64,000 nucleotides of DNA from Bdellovibrionota bacterium (GTDB lineage Bacteria > Bdellovibrionota > Bdellovibrionia > Bdellovibrionales > JAEYZS01): assembly GCA_040386775.1 (NCBI GenBank), contig JAZKEU010000012.1, positions 62,001-126,000 on the forward strand. Direction: 5' to 3'. Under the pieces are notes generated by a model that was not told the DNA's origin, ran no database searches, and saw nothing but the letters and a program-made list of their open reading frames with translations. This document shows positions 48,190 to 56,784 of the stretch, in pieces. The position numbers were made by a program, and so were the translations under genes. Within the stretch, counting starts at the first letter, position 1, and every line of letters starts with the position of its first letter.

Positions 48190-48909
48190 TTAAGTTTTAA
48201 TATGTTGCCTATTAAATTCTGCAATTCCGATGGAAATCGAAGTTGCAACGTTCAAACTGGCGTGAACATCGATTTGAGGGATTTTTATAAGTTCGTCACA
48301 TTCTTTCAGGGTTTGTGGACGCATACCTTTCATCTCCGAACCTGCTACAATAACGCATTTGTGATGAAATTCCGTATTCCAGATACTTTTTTCTGCTTTT
48401 TCGCTGAACCCATAAATCCAGAAGCCTTGTTCCTTTAATTGCTTTAGTGGTTGAAAAAGTTGGTTGTAAGTTTCAACACCAACATGCTCTGCCCCACCGC
48501 TCGCGATCTTACAAACTGACGGAGTAAGACCAACGGATTTACTCTCTGTAATGAGAATTCCTTTTGTATTGAGAAGCCATGCTGTTCTTAAAATATTTCC
48601 TAAGTTTTGCGGGTCTTCTAATCCATCAAGACCTAGAACAAGAGAAGGATCTTCACCTTTTAATTTTTCCCATGGAAATTCTGGTTCGCCAGCAACTTCA
48701 ATCATGACACCTTGATTGCCTTCGCAAATTTTGTCGATTTCATTCACCGAAGTGACTTTAACGGGAATTTTTCTACCTGTAGCGATCGCATGAAGCTCTT
48801 TTAATTCTGGAGTGAATTCGTAGTCTCTTTTTAGAGTTACCAATTTAATTTTATCGGGACGAATTTTAAAAACTTCGTTGACTGAATGAAGGCCTACAAT
48901 TTTTCTCAT
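48190..48909 (-). CDS. rlmB: SpoU-family 23S rRNA 2'-O-methyltransferase, RlmB-like
   Basis: 239 residues. An N-terminal RNA-binding part (MRKIVGLHSVNEVFKIRP) and a knotted SPOUT domain. Motif 1 is LEDPQNLGNILRTA, motif 2 VIVAGSEMKGMRP, motif 3 SLNVATSISIGIAEF. RlmB methylates the ribose of G2251 (E. coli numbering) in 23S rRNA; TrmH-like tRNA methylation is the alternative. It starts the next minus-strand segment upstream of the tRNA cluster, 244 nt away, with no gene between. Confidence 0.85.
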   Translation of the reverse strand: MRKIVGLHSVNEVFKIRPDKIKLVTLKRDYEFTPELKELHAIATGRKIPVKVTSVNEIDKICEGNQGVMIEVAGEPEFPWEKLKGEDPSLVLGLDGLEDPQNLGNILRTAWLLNTKGILITESKSVGLTPSVCKIASGGAEHVGVETYNQLFQPLKQLKEQGFWIYGFSEKAEKSIWNTEFHHKCVIVAGSEMKGMRPQTLKECDELIKIPQIDVHASLNVATSISIGIAEFNRQHIKT

Positions 48910-49058
48910 GGGACATTTGTACTTGGGCTCTAGGAAAATTGCAATTGCGAACCCTTAATGAATTACATAGATGTAATAAAGTAAGGATTACAAACCTGAA
49001 TAAATCTAGCTACTAATACGCTTGGGTTGATTAGAGTAATTTTATTGGGAGAATTCAT

Positions 49059-49340
49059 ATGAAAGTTATTTTTGCTTTATTATTACTTGTTTCTACAAAC
49101 GCTTTCGCAATTCCTGATGAGGAGCTTGCTGAAAAGTGCTTGAGCGCTGGAAAAGAGAAGATCACTCTTCAAGCCGATATCTTGGGATGTAAAATCATCA
49201 GTGAAGTTGAAGCCGTTGGTGTAGATAACCGTTGGTATAACCCCATAAAGTACGTGTGGTATGCAGCGTACCTTGAATGTCCGCAATCAACTTATGAACT
49301 TGAAAAGATGGTTCAGTACTCCGGCGGAGAATGTCTCTAA
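49059..49340 (+). CDS. Small secreted protein, unknown function
   Basis: 93 residues with a signal peptide MKVIFALLLLVSTNAFA. The mature part has four cysteines (EKCLSAG, LGCKI, LECPQS, GGECL), probably two disulfides, and aromatic-rich RWYNPIKYVWYAAY. GGGAGA lies 7 nt before the ATG. No family is recognised. It converges on the peroxiredoxin-like gene, overlapping its 3' end by 4 nt. Confidence 0.7.
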   Translation: MKVIFALLLLVSTNAFAIPDEELAEKCLSAGKEKITLQADILGCKIISEVEAVGVDNRWYNPIKYVWYAAYLECPQSTYELEKMVQYSGGECL

Positions 49341-49933
49341 GACTGTTTTGCCTTTTTAGAGTCAGGCGCCTCAGTCGCTTCAACTATCTTTGGAATGTCA
49401 CCTGATGGAGCGAATTCGCCCATCATTTGGCTGGTGAATTGGTAAGTCACCTTGCCACCGGGGCAGATCGCTAAAACCCCACCGAGTTGCCAGACATTAC
49501 CTGATCCCGTTTTTCTCATTGCATGTCTTGTGGCCAACCATAAAAATTCACCACGACTGTGCATTTCGCCTGGATCGATCCAGAAGCCGCGCTTAAAGCC
49601 CGCTGCATTGAACGCGGATAACTTTGGGTCTGTGAAAAAAGAAGCCTCCTGAAGGCCGTGCATTTCTTTAAACTGCTGCATGAATTGAGGGTGCCCATTG
49701 CCAATGAAATGTAGCTTCGCACCTTTCTTTTCGTAGACTTCTCTGCTTTTCCAAATTTCAAGCGCGTGCGTACGACAAGCATCGCAAGCGAAATGACGAA
49801 GGAAAATCAAAATGGCAGGTTGTTTTTCCCAGAGAGTTCTCAGCTGAATTGCTTCTGCCTTTTCATTATAAACCGTGCAAAGTGCGAGTTTAAATCCATC
49901 AGCATAAATTTTTGTTTCTGGTAATGAGTGCAT
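49337..49933 (-). CDS. Peroxiredoxin-like (AhpC/TSA_2 type) protein
   Basis: 198 residues with a thioredoxin-like fold. ILIFLRHFACDACRTHALEIWKS holds a CxxC pair at the position of the peroxidatic cysteine, and FIGNGHPQFMQQFKEMHGL and FFTDPKLSAFNAAGF are typical of the AhpC-TSA_2/PRXL2 group. It is probably a cytoplasmic redox protein. It follows pyrF by 10 nt in a tight run of five genes. The C-terminal KKAKQS tail is short and basic. Confidence 0.75.
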   Translation of the reverse strand: MHSLPETKIYADGFKLALCTVYNEKAEAIQLRTLWEKQPAILIFLRHFACDACRTHALEIWKSREVYEKKGAKLHFIGNGHPQFMQQFKEMHGLQEASFFTDPKLSAFNAAGFKRGFWIDPGEMHSRGEFLWLATRHAMRKTGSGNVWQLGGVLAICPGGKVTYQFTSQMMGEFAPSGDIPKIVEATEAPDSKKAKQS

Positions 49934-49943
49934 AAGAAATATC

Positions 49944-50654
49944 TTAATTTATGCTTTTTAAAATATCCAATATAAATTGTTTGGGGTCACTGGATTGAAG
50001 TATAGGTCTGCCTATTACTAAAGCGGAAGCTCCGTGATTCAATGCCTCAGCAGGCGTTGCAGTTCTTTTTTGATCCCCAGCGCTATCTGCTAGAGACCTG
50101 ATTCCAGGAGTAATAAAATGACATTGAGGGAATTTATTTTTTAGAGTTTTTAATTCATGTGGCGAGCAAACGAAGGACTTGATTCCGCACTCTACACTTT
50201 GTTCTACCAGAGCTAAGATTTGTTCTTGGATAGAATCATTATTGTAGTTTGCAGGTAATGTTTCTTTTGAAAAGCTTGTGAGAAGAGTGACAGCAAAAAT
50301 ATGGAATGGCCTTTTTTGTGAAAGTTCTTTTTCGGTTTTTGCTAAGAGCTTGAGAGCTTCCGGACCTGAAGTTGCGTGAACTGTCACGAACGTGCTTCCT
50401 GCCTCAAATGCAGCACGAACTGCGCTATCCATCGTCGATGGAATGTCCAAAAATTTAAAGTCTAAAAATACCGGAGCTGACTTTGCTGCTTGAGAAATGA
50501 TTTCTGTTCCGTGGCGGAAAACGAGCCTAGGACCAATCTTAAATCCCCCGACGTGATCTTTAGTTTTTGAAACTATATCTAGAGCTTTTTCCTTATCATC
50601 TAGGTCCAGAGCAACAAAAATTGGATTTTTCATTCCGTCAAATTTATTGCTCAT
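49944..50654 (-). CDS. pyrF: Orotidine 5'-phosphate decarboxylase
   Basis: 236 residues. It makes UMP from OMP, the last step of pyrimidine synthesis. Seen: VALDLDDKEKALDIV, FKIGPRLVFRHG, and the catalytic VFLDFKFLDIPSTM with the D-x-K-x-x-D-I-P signature; TPGIRS and ALVIGRPIL form the phosphate site. It lies 7 nt after proS. Confidence 0.97.
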   Translation of the reverse strand: MSNKFDGMKNPIFVALDLDDKEKALDIVSKTKDHVGGFKIGPRLVFRHGTEIISQAAKSAPVFLDFKFLDIPSTMDSAVRAAFEAGSTFVTVHATSGPEALKLLAKTEKELSQKRPFHIFAVTLLTSFSKETLPANYNNDSIQEQILALVEQSVECGIKSFVCSPHELKTLKNKFPQCHFITPGIRSLADSAGDQKRTATPAEALNHGASALVIGRPILQSSDPKQFILDILKSIN

Positions 50655-50661
50655 GACTCTC

Positions 50662-52350
50662 CTACTTTAAAATCTCTAAGATTTGTGGATAAATTTGATC
50701 TGGAGTCATTTTTGTTTGCTCTCCAGTTTTTCTTATAACTAAATCTACTTCGTTGTTTTCTAAACCTTTTTTACCAATGTTTACTCTAATTGGGAAACCT
50801 AGGAGATCAGCGTCCTTAAATTTGATTCCTGGTCTCTCATCACGATCATCGAGTAGAACTTCGTGGCCTCTTTCTTGAAGAGCATCGTGAAGTTTTTGAG
50901 CTTGGGCCATAACTTTTTCGTCCTTCGGATCAAGAACTGCGATGTGAACTTGGTAAGGAGAAATTTCTTTGGGCCATATGATGCCGTTGGCATCGTGATT
51001 TTGTTCGATCGCGGCCTGCATCGTTCTGGAAACGCCGATTCCGTAACATCCCATTTCGATGGATTGAGTTCTGCCATTTTTATCGAGATAATTAGCTTTC
51101 ATAGCTTCAGAATACTTTGTTCCCAGATAGAAAATGTGACCCACTTCAATCCCTTTGTAAGCCTTATAAAGCTGACCATTGGGAGCAAGGTCACCTTCTT
51201 TGGCAAGTCTCAAGTCTGCCGTGTGAGTGACTTTGAAATCTCTTTCGGGATTGATATTCCTAGTGTGATATCCGTCTTTATTTGCTCCCACAGTGAAGTT
51301 TGTGCGATTTTTAAGAAAACTGTCCATGAGAATACGAAGCTTCAAACCTTGAGGCCCACAGCTCCCTGGCGAAGCTCCCGTGAGTTGCTTAACTTCTTCA
51401 TCGGACATGAATTCTGGCGGATTTCCCAGTTTCAATAAGTTTTTTACTTTTACGGGATTCAATTCATCTGATCCCCTTAAGAGAATGCAGATCGGTTTGC
51501 CATCGTCATCTTTGACAAAGAGGGTTTTCACTAAGTCTTCGTGCTTAACGTTAAGTGATTTGGAAAGGTCGTCGATGGTTTTTAAACCTGGAGTGGCGAA
51601 TTCTTCTGGAGATTTTGCAGCTTCACCAGTGGATGTGAGCTTAGACTCCAATGGAGCGATTTCCACGTTGTAAGCAGCATCCCCTGCCACCAATAAATAA
51701 TCTTCTCCAGCTTCTGCCAGAACTTGGAATTCATGGGTCTTGCTTCCACCAATATTTCCTGCATCGGCTTGCACCACTCTGAAGTCCAAACCCATTTCTT
51801 TGTAGATATTGTTGTAAGCCGTGTACATGTGATCATAACTCTTATGCGCATCTTCCACTGTGGTATCAAAAGAATATGCATCCTTCATAATGAATTCTCG
51901 AGCACGCATCAATCCGTATCTGGGACGAATTTCATCTCTGTATTTGGTTTGAATTTGATATAAAAATTTTGGCAAATCACGGTAGGATTTTACATCCGTT
52001 CTCACTACATCCGTCACAACCTCTTCGTGAGTTCCACCCAAACAAAACCATTGGTCCGCACGATTCTTGAATTTTAAAAGCTCACTCATCTGTGACCATC
52101 TTTTTGTCTCATCCCATAATTCCCGCGGTTGCACCATCGGCATGAGTATTTCTGTTGCGTACTTATTCATTTCTTTTCTAACGATTTGCTCAATTTTGCG
52201 GATCACTCTGAGAGCCAAATCGTTATATACAAAAATACCGGGCGCAATTTTCTTAACGTAACCACCTCTCATCAAAAGTTTATGAGATGCGAGTTCTGCA
52301 TCTGCCGGTGCCTCTCTTAAGGTAAATATATGTGTCTTTGACCATTTCAT
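50662..52350 (-). CDS. proS: Prolyl-tRNA synthetase with editing domain
   Basis: 562 residues, the bacterial type. Class II motifs: MQPRELW-like VQPRELWDETKRW, RDEIRPRYGLMRAREFIMKDAYSFD (motif 2), and GCYGIGVSRTMQAAIEQ (motif 3). The YbaK-like editing insert spans about 225-385 (LSKSLNVKHEDLVKTLFVK). The anticodon-binding C-terminal domain has LLDDRDERPGIKFKDADLLGFPIR. It lies 12 nt after ntrX. Confidence 0.98.
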   Translation of the reverse strand: MKWSKTHIFTLREAPADAELASHKLLMRGGYVKKIAPGIFVYNDLALRVIRKIEQIVRKEMNKYATEILMPMVQPRELWDETKRWSQMSELLKFKNRADQWFCLGGTHEEVVTDVVRTDVKSYRDLPKFLYQIQTKYRDEIRPRYGLMRAREFIMKDAYSFDTTVEDAHKSYDHMYTAYNNIYKEMGLDFRVVQADAGNIGGSKTHEFQVLAEAGEDYLLVAGDAAYNVEIAPLESKLTSTGEAAKSPEEFATPGLKTIDDLSKSLNVKHEDLVKTLFVKDDDGKPICILLRGSDELNPVKVKNLLKLGNPPEFMSDEEVKQLTGASPGSCGPQGLKLRILMDSFLKNRTNFTVGANKDGYHTRNINPERDFKVTHTADLRLAKEGDLAPNGQLYKAYKGIEVGHIFYLGTKYSEAMKANYLDKNGRTQSIEMGCYGIGVSRTMQAAIEQNHDANGIIWPKEISPYQVHIAVLDPKDEKVMAQAQKLHDALQERGHEVLLDDRDERPGIKFKDADLLGFPIRVNIGKKGLENNEVDLVIRKTGEQTKMTPDQIYPQILEILK

Positions 52351-52362
52351 TGCAATTGTCCT

Positions 52363-53697
52363 TTATGTCTCAATTCCGTAGGTTTTCATTTTTCGGTGAA
52401 GATGGCTTCGCTCAAGGCCGATCATCTCTGCTGTTTTACTGACGTTGCCGTTGTTTTCTTCTAGTTTTTTTAGAATATATTGTTTTTCGAAAATAGATCT
52501 TGCGATCTTTAAATTCGAAGCCGTGATAGCACCCATATCGGGATCTACGATCAAACCAGATTCTGCCAAGTCTTTGGTTTCGATTTCGTCTTTATCCACC
52601 AAGATATAAACTCTTTCAATAAAGTTTTTAAGTTCACGAACATTACCCGGCCATTGATACGCCGTTAACGTTTCTAAAGCATCGTCAGTCATGTTCTTGG
52701 TTCTTGTACCACTCTCATTTGCGTAAAAGTCACTGAAGTGTTGAACGAGAACGGGGATATCGTCTTTTCTGTCCTTCAATGCCGGAACCGACATTGCTAC
52801 AGTTGCAAACATGGCTAATACTTTTGGATCTAACTCTTGCGTAGTCGATGCTACGATTCTTACATCAGCCTGAATCGTCTGCTGACTTCCTACTCTATGA
52901 AAAGTTTTTGTCTCGATCAATTTTGCAATTTTGGCGAATGAATCTTTATTGAGATATGAAATTTCTTTTAAATATAAAGTTCCACCCTGAACAAGATCCA
53001 ATTTTCCTTTTTGAGTTTCATCGACACCAATCAAAGGTTTTTTATCGAAACCGAAAATTTGCATATCCACGAGATCTTGAGGGACCAATTTGCAGTTGAT
53101 CTCCACAAATGGCTGACTCGCTCTCTCTGAAAGATAATGGATGTTCTGCGCCACCAATGTTTTTCCAACGCCCATTTGACCTTGGATAAGACATGGGCCA
53201 TCGGAGTGCGCCACTTTTGCAAGATTCTTTTTTAAGTCCTGAATAGGTTGTGAATGACCGAATATTGCAAAGTTTTTTCTGAGTTTATTTAATAGTGCTC
53301 TTTTTTCACTGCGCTCTTGTTGGAAACTTAAAATATTTTTAATCAAAATAAAAATACGATCGCTAGAAAGTGGCTTTTCGACAAAATCCCAAGCGCCCAA
53401 TTTTGTCGCCTTCACGGCTGTCTCAATTGTTCCATGACCTGACATCATAATGAATTCCGGATTTGGAAACTTTGCTCTTGCGGTTTGTAAAACTTCGATT
53501 CCGTCAATTTTACCTGGCATCCAAATATCTAAAAGCACCACATCAGGATCAAAAGTTTCGATGGCTTTAAGTGCTTTCTCGCCATTGTTCGCCACTTCGA
53601 CTTCATAGCCTTCATCCAAAAGATCTGCTGACAGAACCTCACAAATTGGCTTTTCATCATCGACAACTAAAACTTTATGCTTTGTTCTCATATTCAC
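52363..53697 (-). CDS. ntrX: NtrX-like response regulator with degenerate AAA+ domain
   Basis: 444 residues. Receiver domain 1-125 with D13, D14, phospho-site D57 (VVLLDIWMPG) and K108. The central AAA+ region keeps Walker A GQMGVGKT (173-180), but the sigma54 loop GAFTGA is replaced by KPLIGVDET (220-228). Walker B reads GGTLYLKE (K244 in place of Asp), and the arginine-finger region (290-305) has no arginine. The C-terminal Fis-type helix-turn-helix (about 415-443, SKTAEMIGLERSHLHRKM) is intact. It is probably a phospho-regulated DNA-binding protein that does not drive sigma54. The GTG start has GGAGGA 5 nt upstream; ATG 53691 is an alternative. It overlaps ntrY by 23 nt. Confidence 0.85.
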   Translation of the reverse strand: MNMRTKHKVLVVDDEKPICEVLSADLLDEGYEVEVANNGEKALKAIETFDPDVVLLDIWMPGKIDGIEVLQTARAKFPNPEFIMMSGHGTIETAVKATKLGAWDFVEKPLSSDRIFILIKNILSFQQERSEKRALLNKLRKNFAIFGHSQPIQDLKKNLAKVAHSDGPCLIQGQMGVGKTLVAQNIHYLSERASQPFVEINCKLVPQDLVDMQIFGFDKKPLIGVDETQKGKLDLVQGGTLYLKEISYLNKDSFAKIAKLIETKTFHRVGSQQTIQADVRIVASTTQELDPKVLAMFATVAMSVPALKDRKDDIPVLVQHFSDFYANESGTRTKNMTDDALETLTAYQWPGNVRELKNFIERVYILVDKDEIETKDLAESGLIVDPDMGAITASNLKIARSIFEKQYILKKLEENNGNVSKTAEMIGLERSHLHRKMKTYGIET

Positions 53698-55942
53698 GAC
53701 TGTCCTCCGCTCCTGTTTTTTTCATTTGACCGACAGGAAGTTCGATCACAAATTCTGTGCCTTTCGGCTGATTTGAAAATGCTCGAATAAATCCATGATG
53801 ATCTTCTATAATGCGTTTTACGATGGCAAGACCAAGACCTGTTCCATTCTCACGAGTGCTGAAATAAGGCTCGAAAATTCTATCTCTCATATCAGTTTCA
53901 ATTCCGCAACCATTGTCTTTGATTCGCGTCTTAACGATACCCAATTGAGCATCAAAAAGCGTTACAATTTCAATTTTCGGCGCCTCTGCCTCATTGAGTG
54001 CGTCAATGGCATTTTCCAATAAGTTTGTGACTACTCGCTTGATTTGGTCTTGATCAAACTCAAAATTTGGTAGTTTTGGATCAGGATAGAAATTGAACTC
54101 CATCTCTTTATGACCTGTTGAATAGAGCACCAGGGTTTCTTGAATAAGATTATTTAGCGATCCTAATTTTGGATTGATCTGAGGAAGTCTTGCAAAGGAA
54201 CTGAATTCATTTACGAGATTTTTTAGCTCGTCCACCTGCTTAATGATCATCGCCGTACACTGTTGAAAGGCTGGATCTTGAACTTGGGCACCAAACTTTT
54301 TTTCTAAACGCTGAGCCGAAAGCTTAATTGGCGTTAGTGGGTTTTTAATTTCGTGAGCAATACGTCTCGCCACTTCCCTCCACGCCGATGCTCTTTGAGC
54401 ATTTACCAGTTCAGTGAGATCATCGAATACGATGACAAGCCCTAGATCTTTGTTTCTTTCGTCTTTTAACATCGTGATCGTAAGTTTCATTAGCAATGAA
54501 TCTTCTTGAATTTGAATTCTCAATTCTTTTTGCAAAGTCTTGAAGTTGTTTTTCTTCATTTGGCTTATGATTTCTGAATACGTATCTCTATTTTGGCCAG
54601 TTAACACATTCGACACATCCATGCCGATATATCTATCTGCTGGAACTCTTAAAAGCTGAGCAGCTTTGGGATTCATAGTGGTAATCATGCCTTCATGATC
54701 AATGGAAATTACACCAGCACTAACATTGGATAAAATAACTTCGATATATCTATTGTGTTCATCAAGAATATCTAAGGTTGTTTTTAAGTTTTTATTTACC
54801 TCTAAAATTTCTTTTTCGGACTCTGCCAGTGATGAAGTCATGCGGTTGAAGTTTTTAACTAACTGGTTGATCTCTTGAGACCCTGTTTGAATATCCACAG
54901 GTTGGTAATTCCCCTGCGCCACTTGATCAGCAGCCTCACCTAAGGAGGCAAGAGGCGTAGCCAATTGTTTTGCCAAATAAAATCCAAACCAAGTTGCGCC
55001 CAACATAATTACCATTGTCATCAAACAAAGGATTACAAGGTAAATGGTTTTAATGGGCGATACCAGTGGATTGATGTCTCTAAAGTTATCGTAGGCTGAT
55101 GCGATTTCATCCATTTTGGAAATCAATGAAATCGGAACAAAAGTTGAAATCACCAAGGCACCCTTATTGAGTTGACCATTTGCATAGTAGTTTAGTGGCG
55201 CGATGACCCTGATCAAACTTCCTTCTTGGAAGTGATGCATAGTACTTGAATCGGTACCTTTCTTGATTCCTTTTTCTAAGAATTCCAAGGAAACCTTTGG
55301 AATTTCTGGAATCGTTTTATTGTCTGAAATTGAAGAAACTCTTTCTCCAAATAAACCTGGATAGAATTCTACAACATCTAAGCTGTAAAGGCTTCTGTAA
55401 TTGTCTAATTGTTTTTTGATTTCACCTTCAGATTTACCTTCGATCCCCTTTATAATCTGATTTGCAAAGTGGTAGTTTTTTTGCTTTGAAGTGAGGTAGT
55501 AAGAATTTGTAATTTCTAAAGAATCTCTCAAAACAGCTGAAGTCTTAATGCTAAACCATTTATCAAAACTGGAGTTGATGTAAAAAACCGAAATAAAGAA
55601 CATTAGAACTGTAGGCACAAAACTGAACGTTACAAATGCTGCGATCAATTTTGACTTCAGAGAGCTTCCAATGATTTTTCCGCTGCGCTCAACAAAAGTT
55701 TTAACAACGTTTCTGAAAACAAGGAACGCTAGGAAAAGAAGGAGTACGATGTTGAAGTTGACTAATCCAAAGAAAAAGATGGAATGCATAAACGGAAGTT
55801 CACGACTTAAATAAGCAAGTCTAACTTCAACAAATGTTAAAATTAGGAATAAAACGGCAAGACATATTGCAATCAATATCTCTTTTTTGCGTTTTTTATT
55901 TTCGTCTATCTTTTCCAGTAAGTCTGGATTGATTTTTTCCAC
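53675..55942 (-). CDS. ntrY: NtrY-like membrane sensor histidine kinase
   Basis: 755 residues. Membrane helices at about 22-40, 48-70 and 90-112, a periplasmic loop (about 115-290), a helix at about 295-320, then HAMP, PAS (about 395-500), HisKA with the phospho-histidine in ARRIAHEIKNPLTPIKL, and HATPase boxes NLLENAIDAL, KDNGCGIE and GTGLGLAIVKRI. This layout is that of NtrY. It would phosphorylate the NtrX-like protein encoded next to it. The start is GTG 55942, which sits in the 3' arm of a perfect hairpin, with AGAG in the loop. Confidence 0.9.
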   Translation of the reverse strand: MEKINPDLLEKIDENKKRKKEILIAICLAVLFLILTFVEVRLAYLSRELPFMHSIFFFGLVNFNIVLLLFLAFLVFRNVVKTFVERSGKIIGSSLKSKLIAAFVTFSFVPTVLMFFISVFYINSSFDKWFSIKTSAVLRDSLEITNSYYLTSKQKNYHFANQIIKGIEGKSEGEIKKQLDNYRSLYSLDVVEFYPGLFGERVSSISDNKTIPEIPKVSLEFLEKGIKKGTDSSTMHHFQEGSLIRVIAPLNYYANGQLNKGALVISTFVPISLISKMDEIASAYDNFRDINPLVSPIKTIYLVILCLMTMVIMLGATWFGFYLAKQLATPLASLGEAADQVAQGNYQPVDIQTGSQEINQLVKNFNRMTSSLAESEKEILEVNKNLKTTLDILDEHNRYIEVILSNVSAGVISIDHEGMITTMNPKAAQLLRVPADRYIGMDVSNVLTGQNRDTYSEIISQMKKNNFKTLQKELRIQIQEDSLLMKLTITMLKDERNKDLGLVIVFDDLTELVNAQRASAWREVARRIAHEIKNPLTPIKLSAQRLEKKFGAQVQDPAFQQCTAMIIKQVDELKNLVNEFSSFARLPQINPKLGSLNNLIQETLVLYSTGHKEMEFNFYPDPKLPNFEFDQDQIKRVVTNLLENAIDALNEAEAPKIEIVTLFDAQLGIVKTRIKDNGCGIETDMRDRIFEPYFSTRENGTGLGLAIVKRIIEDHHGFIRAFSNQPKGTEFVIELPVGQMKKTGAEDSREYENKA

Positions 55943-55970
55943 TAAAATGACTCTAAAATCATTTTAGTGG
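55939..55970 (-). promoter_or_regulatory. Hairpin enclosing the ntrY start codon
   Basis: Perfect 12-bp arms CCACTAAAATGA and TCATTTTAGTGG with an 8-nt loop (TTTTAGAG on the minus strand). The GTG start of ntrY is in the 3' arm. A second hairpin, GAGACCC-GCAA-GGGTCCC (minus strand), lies just upstream at 55984-56001. Confidence 0.6.
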
Positions 55971-56040
55971 AAAGACAAGGAATTGGGACCCTTGCGGGTC
56001 TCTCATATTAGACTATGACTCTATGTGTGATTGTCCGCGA

Positions 56041-56277
56041 TTATTGAACGTATTTTTTGTAAATTTCAGTTCCTACATGGAACGCAGGTCCACCTTTTTT
56101 GATTAGAGCTAAACAGAGATTCGAAGTTTGAGTTTTATCTAGATCCTCTTCTGTCTTAAGTACACCAGAAGATACAAAGGCTGAATCCAAAATGATTCTA
56201 GCATTGAATGGACTCATTTTCACTTCTAGGCTTTTTCTAAAGACACTTGCGTTTACGTTCATTTTGATCGATTCCAT
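56041..56277 (-). CDS. Small protein of unknown function downstream of ribH
   Basis: 78 residues, mixed alpha/beta look, no signal peptide: MESIKMNVNASVFRKSLEVKM then ALIKKGGPAFHVGTEIYKKYVQ. No family is recognised. GAGGAG lies 6 nt before the ATG, so it is likely real. It follows ribH by 38 nt on the same strand and may be read with the riboflavin genes. It precedes ntrY by 98 nt. Confidence 0.6.
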   Translation of the reverse strand: MESIKMNVNASVFRKSLEVKMSPFNARIILDSAFVSSGVLKTEEDLDKTQTSNLCLALIKKGGPAFHVGTEIYKKYVQ

Positions 56278-56315
56278 TAACAGCTCCTCGTGTTTTATCA
56301 GTTTACGTACAGGTT

Positions 56316-56753
56316 CTACTTCAGTTTCTTAATTTTTTTTAAAGCTTCTACCATTCGGATTGCAGTTTCCGCAGCATCACGCCCCTTGTGTCCGTGCTTG
56401 CCGCCCACCCTATCAAAAGCCTGTTCTTCGTTTTCTGTTGTAAGAACACCGAAAACTACGGGCTTTGTGAATTCCAATTGGAGAAGCGTACAACCTCTTT
56501 CGACCGCTTGGCAGACGTAATCGTAGTGAGTGGTCTCACCGCGAATCACCGCTCCTAGAGCTATAACTGCGTCGATTTTCTTAGTCTTGAGAAGTGCCTT
56601 AGCTATCAAAGGAATTTCAAATGCTCCCGGAACATGAACAAGCTCAACGCTCTTACCTTTAATTCCTTTTTCTTTTAAAAAAGCTACTGCGCCCTCTTCA
56701 AGTTTTGAAGTGACGTCTCTATTGAACTCAGCAACTACAATTCCAATTCTCAT
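56316..56753 (-). CDS. ribH: 6,7-dimethyl-8-ribityllumazine synthase
   Basis: 145 residues, slightly short at the N-terminus. Seen: RIGIVVAEFNRDVTSKLEEGA, VPGAFEIPL, GAVIRGETTHYDYVC and the catalytic-type histidine in GGKHGHKGRDAAETAIRMV. It joins the ribBA product to the pyrimidine intermediate and forms shell-like assemblies in many bacteria. It lies 31 nt after ribBA. Confidence 0.98.
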   Translation of the reverse strand: MRIGIVVAEFNRDVTSKLEEGAVAFLKEKGIKGKSVELVHVPGAFEIPLIAKALLKTKKIDAVIALGAVIRGETTHYDYVCQAVERGCTLLQLEFTKPVVFGVLTTENEEQAFDRVGGKHGHKGRDAAETAIRMVEALKKIKKLK

Positions 56754-56784
56754 ATTTTACTTCTGGCTCTTTAAGTTTGGCTAT

